Assembly: GCA_030142905.1 (NCBI GenBank)
Contig: JASJOG010000161.1
Location: forward strand, 558,001 to 622,000
DNA length: 64,000 bases
Direction of reading: 5' to 3'
From: Heliopora coerulea
Taxonomy: Eukaryota; Cnidaria; Anthozoa; Scleralcyonacea; Helioporidae
Shown: positions 56,251-64,000 of the stretch, in pieces
Numbering within the stretch: the first letter of the stretch is position 1
Layout of the letters: each line of letters begins with the position of its first letter
Made by a program: the position numbers and the translations under genes
Notes under the pieces: model-generated
What the model was told of the DNA's origin: nothing
The model's input: the letters and a program-made list of their open reading frames with translations, nothing else
Databases searched by the model: none

Positions 56251-57699
56251 CGAGTTTCAGATGTTGTACTCGTCCGTCGGACTCATATTATTTTGATAGT
56301 CTTTGAAAAACTCACTAGTGTGTGTTTTTTTCCAAATTGTACGACTTACCAACTTATAAGATATTACCAACTTATAAGATATATGAAAAAAGTAATACAG
56401 TGTCAAAAAAGGTAGTTCTGTGCAAATTACTGTATTACCTTTTTTCCGCAGTATGTTACCTTGAAATTGCACTGCTCTTCGCCAATCAGAATTGAGAAAT
56501 TTTTTCATGTGTATCATTACAGTTGTGATGGAAACACTAAGTGCGTACGTAACAGTAAAGCAAAACTGACTTCTTTCCGCCTCAAAACGAACATCATAAG
56601 CAAGAACGAACAATGGACAGCCGTTAAGCACAAAGGATCTAAATGTTTTATCGAATTTTACGCTTTGTTGCCTTCCGCAACATCATCAAAGGATGAGTGA
56701 CTGACATGTTGAAAATACCGTGGTATTCGGACAGAACGTGGGAGTTTTTAATAATACGTCAAATATTTGTTTTAGATGAAACTGAAATTCCATTCATGCA
56801 AGTGTTTCGAACAATATTCGAGCGCTTCATAACGTAGGTTTCCTTTATTATATCACTGAGCTCCGTATGGTAAATGACATCAATGAGTGGCTGCCAGACA
56901 GTGAAACAAGTTTTTCGCACAAAACGGCACACTTTTAATGGTAATTTTGCAAACTGTTTCGAGGCCAAACGAACAAGGTACAAGGTTTCACGAAGGACAA
57001 CCAACACAAACTAGTTTTTGAACTCAAGTAAATTTTTTTTTCATGAGTATAAGCGAAAAGGCCAATAAATCGGTATAAACAGACGTGAAGTCATGGGCAA
57101 AAAAACAAACCAGCAAACGTCACCGAGCGAAACGAAAATACGATAGCGGGAAATCGATTAATAAAACTGCCAAAATCCTGATAATACATTACTCATTGAT
57201 CTCGTTTGCTCGGTCTGTAATGGAAAGTATTTGTCATCATTTTTTTCGTGCAGACCTCAAGCAACCACTTTCCCATACGGATTTCGTTTTCGGTTAATAA
57301 GTAATGACCATTTGATTTTCAAGTAGCAATAAATGTAAACAAATAATAGGAATCATCCGATAAAAATCTTGCATAGCGGCTATCTTCATGCAGTAACACA
57401 GGCAACAGTCTGCTTATTGATATTACTGAGGTGTTGGAAAAACCCTCGCATGAATTAACCATGCACATCATCTCAATAGTACTCGCATGGCTGGAGGTGG
57501 GAACAAAGCTGAGAAACTTTTTATATTAAAAGGAATTAATCTATTTTTAGTTAAAGGGATAATTTCGACTTCAAGATATCAAGGGTATTCCTTGAAGTAA
57601 TCGTTTAGAAACTCATATGCAAAATTCAAAGACACAACATAAAGATAACAAGTTCTTAATTATGTGTTATATATATCTGTTATATCTTAAATATCTAAA
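56251..57699. other. Spacer
   Basis: AT-rich, with a duplicated accaacttataagatat at 56348-56385. Small open frames have no recognisable features. No gene is called. Confidence 0.35.
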
Positions 57700-58693
57700 T
57701 ACAGTTGAACCTGTATATAACGGCCACCCTCGGGACTTTGAAAAGTGGCCGCTTAATACAGGTGGCCGCTTAATACAGGATGACCGAAAATACTCCATAA
57801 GGGGCAACTTGGGCGTGGCCAAATTTCACCAACACCTCATTCGAGAAAAGAATAAGACAAGCAGTACTATTTCAAACAATTTGTATTACAAATATAACAT
57901 TTAAATGAAAGGTACTAATAACGATAGAATATATAAACCTAATGTCTTAAGGGAAAACAATTCTTCGCTTAACATACAATGTTTCTGTGACATGATATAC
58001 AGCTCAGAAGTTCGTAAGTAATAGAAGGCAATAATTACTGCAACGTTAAAAAGATCAGACAAATATGTCTGGGGTTTTGGCTTTTGAAGCTTTTGTTTAT
58101 AGAGCAAGTCGTTAACTGTCAACATTGCCAGCGACAGTTCTTGATATCTGTTATACTGCGCAAAAGCCCTTGATCGTTCCGCATGTTCTGTTGCATCTGC
58201 CAGTGACTTGATTTCTGGCTCTTCGTTATTCTCCTCGACGTCTTCATCTTCCACTGCATCAATGTCCTCTTTATCTGTGCCATCATCTTCTTCAGCAATG
58301 TATTCTTCTGTTGTGCACGAGGCGTCAAGCCTATTCAGCGAGGCACTGAGTTCTTGAAGATACAGTGTAGTTATATAGAAAATGTTTTGTTTGCTCGCAA
58401 TGTTGACAGATCATTTGAACAGAATAAAGTCCATATAAAATGTGATATGCGTGTTTACGTAAATATTCTCGGGTTCCATTTCGAGGGTGGCCGCTTAATA
58501 CAGGTAAAAATAATAACAAAAGACAGTCATGAGAGAGGCAAACTGTGGCCGCGGCCGCTTAATACAGGTGACCGCTTAATACAGGTGACAAATATAGTAT
58601 TTCTATAGAAAAAACATCGGGACTTTGAAAACTGGCCGCTTAATAGAGGGTGGCCGCTTAATACAGGAGCCGTTATATACAGGTTCAACTGTA
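57700..58693. mobile_element. Internally deleted Tigger element with TA duplication
   Basis: The 11-bp ends CAGTTGAACCT (57702) and AGGTTCAACTG (ending 58691) are perfect inverted repeats flanked by TA on both sides. Inside each end are multiple copies of ggccgcttaatacagg. The 990-bp element keeps only a C-terminal transposase piece, so it must be mobilised by a related full-length element. Its termini are close to the single terminus of the Tigger at 16910. Confidence 0.88.
58063..58350 (-). pseudogene. Tigger transposase C-terminal tail
   Basis: Minus-strand frame with LNRLDASCTTEEYI, a very acidic stretch (EEDDGTDKEDIDAVEDED), then SLADATEHAERSRAFAQ and a Lys-rich end. An acidic linker followed by a short helical tail is what follows the DDE domain in Tigger/jerky-type transposases. 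No catalytic residues remain. Confidence 0.6.
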
Positions 58694-58949
58694 ACAATTA
58701 TTATTTCACCTTCTTCAGCGGATCATGGATTCCAGCTGACTCAAGAATGGCTGACAGCTCTGATATTAAAGGACTTTCTTCGCTTGGGTACGGCTTACTG
58801 GGATCTTTATCATGACCTTGAATGTCTTTGATTAGAGATCTACGAAGGTGAGAAAAGGAGAGCCTATGAAAAAGACTTCTTTTGCTATTCCAAGGTTCCT
58901 TAAACTATCCAATGCTTTCTTGATAGGTGTACATTTACTTCCTGAGAAT

Positions 58950-59310
58950 TCAAACTAAGCTACACGTACCTACGTGTGTCCCTAAAAACGCAATTTACAT
59001 ATTTGCCCAACGTACGAGTTACTTGCGTGCTTACTTCTTAGAATGCAACTTATATATGTACGGAACATAAGTATTACGAACTTATGTACGTACGTAAGAA
59101 CTCAATTTATTTATCTACGTACGTAAGTATACTTTTTATACATCTACGCATGCATTGATGCCCATTTGCCTGCTTCCGGATCTACGTAAATGAATATTAA
59201 TAACATTTTATTAACCGAGAGCACGGTCATTACTGCTTGCTTCCTGATCTACGTATATGAATATTAATCACTTTTTATTAACCGATAGCGCGGTCATTAC
59301 GGGAAAATAT
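58950..59310. repeat. tacgtacg-rich segment and 67-bp tandem duplication
   Basis: 58950-59150 is rich in acgtacgtaag-type strings. Next, 59171-59237 is repeated at 59238-59304 with a period of 67 bp (tgcttccNgatctacgtaNatg, ttattaaccgaNagc, cggtcattac) and about six differences. Confidence 0.8.
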
Positions 59311-59570
59311 CACACCGGCGTCTTGACAGTACGTACATAAAAGAACCCGGTCTAATATTTTGCAGCAAAGACCAAGTGGACGACGTTAATAAAAGATTTA
59401 TTACATGGTTTATTTTAAACGAGCAAAATATACTCAGTCTAATAAAAACATGCTACATTCGCATAGCTTGACAAAGAGTTAGTCGTTGAGCGCTCTCGCA
59501 GGCACAGTGCACAACGAAAGATCAATTTGCTGTGAATTCCCACGTAAAAACCAATAATTTAGACATATAA

Positions 59571-59786
59571 ATGAAAACAATCCCGGTAAACTGGGTTTTT
59601 CTCGTGCAGATCGTTTTTTCGACAGACCAGCAAGTTTTGGCGGGAGAATTTCCCAGTTGCTTTAAAGGCAAACAAACAAGATTCAGCTACGTTTTAGCAA
59701 GGATTGACCAAAACGAACCGCTTATGACTTGGTTAAATCTTTTCCTCGATGACTTTAATCAGAACAGTAGATCAGTAGATGAATAA
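59571..59786 (+). other. Unassigned open frame
   Basis: A 71-codon frame starting ATG with a hydrophobic N-terminus (VNWVFLVQIVF) that could pass for a signal peptide. No donor, domain or homologue is recognised. Reported only as a possibility. Confidence 0.15.
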
Positions 59787-59820
59787 ATAAAAAAACACGA
59801 AGTCTTTGGCAAAACAAAGC

Positions 59821-60015
59821 TCTAAACACAGTGGCGTAACGGACTATGGTCATGGTTAGAGCAACTCATAAGGGCTCCCGATGAATTTTTAAAGACAATT
59901 GAGAATTAAAGTCTTGAACTTGTCTAAACTAAGTCAATCCCAAAGGGGATGACGGGAGACCCCGAACAAATCTCATGAGGGCCCGCAATAGTTCTGTTAC
60001 GCCACTGTCTAAACA
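59821..60015. mobile_element. hAT-type MITE with perfect 8-bp target duplication
   Basis: tctaaaca at 59821-59828 and 60008-60015 flank a 179-bp element whose ends are CAGTGGCGTAAC and GTTACGCCACTG. An 8-bp duplication and CAG-type ends fit the hAT superfamily. The interior has no coding sequence. Confidence 0.9.
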
Positions 60016-61513
60016 TTTGCTGATAAGAACCAGATCCAGTAATGGACCGGTGCATTACGGGAAAGTAATGACTGCCAGTCGGAGCGTCTCAGCCAATCAG
60101 AATGCTCCATTTCACGGGAAGTAGGGCCACCCATATAACTACTTATTAACTGACCACGAACACACCGATGTTCATTTTTGTCCCCAGATGCAATCACTGT
60201 CTCCAGAGCCAGAAAACTTTTCATGCAGATGGGCTAGGAAAATTGACGGGACCTGGGGATGACAATGGCAGGTGCTTTTAAGTATGGACCCGGATGAACG
60301 CGGCGAATCGAGGATCCCAGAAAAAGCAGCGTCTAAATCAACCACGTTTTATCAATGTGTTTCATCTTTATTGTGAACAATTAGGAAAAAACCAGTATGT
60401 GGCATAATTTCCTTTTTCTGGTTGCTCATCATGCAGTTTTATACTTCTTCTTACGTTGCTATGAGATTTACGCTATACCCACAATAAATTAGGTTCTTAA
60501 GTTTTCCCCTCTGAGCGCTTGAATATTAGGAACATCCGACTACTTATGAACCAATGAAATCGCAGAACAAACCTCTCAGCGACACGGCTGTATAATGCCC
60601 TCAGACTGAAAGTAAATTAGGTGCTTCATTAGTTATTCCACTTACTGATTTAAAGTACTAAGGTTGCTCTCGAAATGTTTGGCGTCAAATTTACACGAAA
60701 AATTTAATTCATTTCCAATCTATCTTCGAAGAAGTTGCATTTGGCCAATCGGTAAAAACAAAGAGGAAAGCTGACAAGACCATGGATATGACTTGATTTC
60801 TGTCAACATTTGAGCTGTAACACACTTTGAAGAATTAGTTTTTTTTTGGGTTTTGTAGACAAAATGGTTGCAAAATCAAAGCCATGCGCACAACTTCGTA
60901 GGCTGTGTTTGAAACAACATTGCAAGAGAATGTTGACGAGTGAAATACTTTACGAAACTTCTACGTGCCTGATTTTGTGTGAAATTTTACACGCGCACCA
61001 TATGTAAATGACACATATGTATAACGTAATATTAAATTGTACGTGAAACTTGAACACACGATAAACATTGAATGTGCAAAAGCACATGTAAAAAATTTAC
61101 GCAAGTGAAATCTTTTCGCGTTTGATCACAAAATGACACGCGACAAATGACGTGTAATTTTTGCAAGGGATTCAAAGTCAGTCCCTCGAGATTCAATAAT
61201 CAACGATAAGGCGCCCATGTTGGTTTCAAATACTACACGATAGCTAATGAGATTCTTTTGTGAACGTTGAAATAAAATGCCCGCCATGACGTCATGTGGA
61301 AACCAACAATAAATTTTATAAAAATGATATTCACACCTTAAGATATCATTTGCACTTCAAGCTTACCGAACAGAAAGGTAACGGAGTGAATCGTTAAGCA
61401 TCCACAGTTTAACAATATCTTGCCCAACAGTATCAATGAACATGCACAGTAAAGATTATTGCATAACTTGAGTGAAGCTCATGCTCAGCGGTACGTTTCG
61501 CTACGTCTTGTTA
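60016..61513. other. Spacer
   Basis: No gene is supported. 60016-60260 has a minus-strand open frame (60224-60009) without recognisable motifs; the rest is AT-rich. Confidence 0.35.
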
Positions 61514-61703
61514 GGTCCTATTTACACGATACGATTGCCGTCTACGATTTTTCATCCTGGGGTATGTAATGTTGTCTCTAATGCACAATTCCTGCTTTCG
61601 ATTTGCTCACCGATGTACTAATACGTCCGGGAGACTCCATCGAGTTAATCGGATATAGCAGAACGAGCTATCATATACGGGAATGCTATCGTGTGAATGG
61701 ACC
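61514..61703. mobile_element. MITE with GGTCC...GGACC ends
   Basis: Left end ggtcctatttacacgata and right end tatcgtgtgaatggacc are inverted repeats with two mismatches over 17 bp. A second member without its right end starts near 41086. There is no clear target duplication and no coding sequence. Confidence 0.7.
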
Positions 61704-62069
61704 ACAAAGTGTAAATGAAAAATAAAATATTTAGCACATATTTTTGTAAAATAGTACATTTTCCTAGTAAGGAAATTTGTCCCCTATTTTACCCTTATAG
61801 CTTTAATTCGTGCAATAATTACTACTTATCGACCGAACGTGAGTTTTGTACTTGTGAAACATAGGACCGATGTTTTTAAGTACGGACCGAGACAAGCGCA
61901 GCAAGTTGAGGTTCATGCAAAAACAGAGGTCCGATATTTCACTAGTACAGACCAAACAAGTGAGATGAATTAGTAGTTTGTTATATGCCGTTACTGAAAT
62001 ATAATTGACAAGTGCAAATATACAGAACGTCGAACTGTAAACACTTATGTCGCCATTGCATATAAAATT

Positions 62070-64000
62070 TATTTTATTTTTATTTATTTAAGATTATTTA
62101 TGCACGGTAGCCATTCAGCACACTAAGCTGTTTTTCAATGGGCCGTGCTTTGGTCTAAAAATCTATTAAATTACAAAAAGTTGCGAAGCCTACATACTAA
62201 TCAGCTTCACCCTATAATAACTACTTTATTTACAACCTATCAATAAACTAATTATATTACAAACTACTGATTATTAATAATATATACAAACATAACTAAC
62301 AATTAACATCCTACAAGTGTTTAGAGTCCACACAAGCCCAAAATCATGCAGTTCAAACAAGTGTCGTCCTGAAATGTCTTGGACAATCTTCGAGCCATTA
62401 TCAATTATTGTTTTCTAAATTTTGGAAATTGTGATCAATTAGATTTTTAAATCTTGTCGTAGACAGAGTTTGATACTCAGAAACTATATCGCAAAGCAAT
62501 TTGTTCCATGCAGCCGCTGACCTATATGAGAAGGACTTTTTCATGATATCTGTATTAAGGTTTATTTAAGTGAAGTTTTCGATCGTTGCTTCTTAGGTGA
62601 TACATAGCATTATTTCTGATATTAAACATTTCAGGTATATATTCTTGTAATTGTCCTTGAAGTGCTTTAAAAGTAATGTTTACTTCCCGTTTCCTTAAAA
62701 TGTTTTCAATCGGAGCCCATCCCAAATCAGCAAAAATTTCCTTCGTCCTAACATCGTAACTAGATCCAGTTATAACACGGGCAGCTCTTTTCTGCAATTT
62801 GTACAGCTTATTCAAGTTTGCACGACCACCATCATTCCATACAGTAAAACAGTAAGTGAAATGAGGTAGGACTAGTGAGTTATAAATATTCATCAGTGCA
62901 TTTTGGTTTACATATCGTTTTGATCTTAATAAACAAATAGATTTAGATATCTTTTTGCACTGTTCATCATTGTGTTCATTCCATTTTAACTCTTCATGAA
63001 GAATAATTCCTAATACTTTCTTATTTTTTACTAGCTTAATTGCATGCCTTCCAATTATAATATTTGGAGTTTCAGTAAATTACTTCAGTCTCTTTTTTGA
63101 TGCTATTAGCATAAACTCTGTTTTTTTAATATTTAAAGTCAATTTGTTTGCTGTTAGCCAAGTACTGACATTATGTAGATCTGCTTTGATTTTGTTTTCA
63201 ATGTCAGTTGGTGAAGTTCCTGAACTAGATAAGTTGGTATCATCTGCAAACATCGAGGCTTGAGTATTTTAAAGACAGTTAGGAAGGTCATTAATGTACA
63301 GGGAAAACAATAATGGTCCTAGATTTGATCCTTGTGGAACACCACATTGAATTTTTTTTGGCTTTGACTTTATACCTTGTAGTACACAGATTTGCATTCT
63401 GTTATCTAAATATGATTTAAACAGACTAAGAGCCTGGTTTTTTACGCCATATAGTTCAAGCTTAGATAAAAGTATTTAATGATCTACGGTATCAAACGGT
63501 TTCTTTAGGTCGAGGAACAATACACCATTAATTAAACCCTTGTCAATGTTCATCAGCCATTTGTCTGTTGTTTGCAAAAAGGACGTTTCCGTGGAATGAT
63601 ACTGACGAAATCCTGATTATTGTTTTGAGATAATATTATCATTCAAAAATTTACTTAATTGGTCGTATATAAGTTTTTCCATGATTTTGGCAATAACTGG
63701 TAGAACTGAAATAGGTCTGTAATTTCCACAGTCCTTTTTATCCCCCTCTTTATAAATAGGGGGTTACCTTAGCTATTTTTAGATCATCGGGGAATATACC
63801 AGTAGCTAGAACTAAATTGAAAATATGTAATAAAGTTTCACTAACAGTATGTCCTGCTGCCTTGAGTAATTTGTTCGTAATTTTATCCAGACCAGATGCT
63901 TTAGATAATTTCAACCTCTCTAAGACCTTAATCAGTTCACTTTCAGATATTAGTCTAAAAGAAAATTCCCTATCACTAGGTGATACCCATTGCAAAGGGT
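62070..64000 (-). mobile_element. CR1/Jockey-like LINE, continues past the window
   Basis: The minus-strand element enters at the right edge and ends near 62070 in an A-rich tail (aataatcttaaataaataaaaataaaa). Its coding part is listed separately; 62070-62550 is the 3' UTR. Confidence 0.75.
62555..64000 (-). pseudogene. CR1/Jockey-like reverse transcriptase, partial
   Basis: Reading from 64000 down: SKASGLDKITNKLLK (RT fingers), NYRPISVLPVIAKIMEK, GFRQYHSTETS, FLDLKKPFDTVDH (motif A; the usual Ala before F is Pro), CGVPQGSNLGPLLF (motif B), catalytic FADDTNL near 63250, NKLTLN and, after 62893, YNSLVLPHFTYC and WN.....LNKLQKRAARVI. The order matches CR1/L2/Jockey LINEs. It is broken by a frameshift in a C run near 63765 and stops near 63618, 63478, 63270 and 63080. 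The N-terminal endonuclease would lie beyond the window. Confidence 0.85.

Overview
This window looks like nuclear DNA from an invertebrate animal, most likely an anthozoan cnidarian (coral or sea anemone). That rests on intron-containing genes, AT-rich spacers, a Roc-COR GTPase plus death-domain exon of the kind expanded in cnidarians, and a very mixed transposon load: Penelope-like, R2/R4-type LINE, RTE, Ty3/gypsy, Harbinger, Tigger, hAT, tRNA-SINEs and many fold-back elements. The species cannot be named from sequence alone. There are no operons, CRISPR arrays or prokaryotic features.

Layout. 1-0.8 kb: a degenerate dispersed repeat, present again at 34.9-36.2 kb. 1.0-4.2 kb: an almost perfect palindrome of two Penelope-like element copies. 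4.2-4.65 kb: tRNA-like SINE repeats. 5.8-8.2 kb: the main host gene, a Roc-COR GTPase with a low-complexity insert inside its GTPase domain; a phase-compatible small exon lies at 11.5 kb and a death-domain terminal exon at 38.1-38.5 kb, so one transposon-filled gene of about 33 kb is possible but unproven. 10.9 kb: a SINE with a 16-bp target duplication. 13.9-14.4 kb: a 113-bp tandem array. 16.9-19.5 kb: a decayed Tigger/pogo transposon. 20.1-27.1 kb: a 7-kb structure with about 1.2-kb inverted arms. 28.1-34.3 kb: three head-to-tail LINE copies with restriction-like endonuclease ends, joined by AAT microsatellites, the third broken up by a fold-back element. 39.0-39.8 kb: an inverted repeat.

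41.6-51 kb: two inverted copies of a promoter/first-exon unit, one interrupted by a complete Harbinger element (44522-50903, 13-bp terminal inverted repeats, ATT target duplication). The Harbinger transposase gene is in turn split by a full-length RTE LINE (44829-48180). 51.3-56.2 kb: a Ty3/gypsy element on the minus strand with one LTR. 57.7-58.7 kb: a deleted Tigger derivative. 59.8-60.0 kb: an hAT-type MITE with a perfect 8-bp duplication. 62.1-64.0 kb: a CR1/Jockey-like LINE that runs off the window.

Almost all coding capacity is transposon-derived and broken. The Roc-COR gene and death-domain exon are the only convincing host coding sequence; in animals such domains act in innate-immune and cell-death signalling, but nothing here shows their role directly. 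All calls come from reading the sequence; no database search was run.
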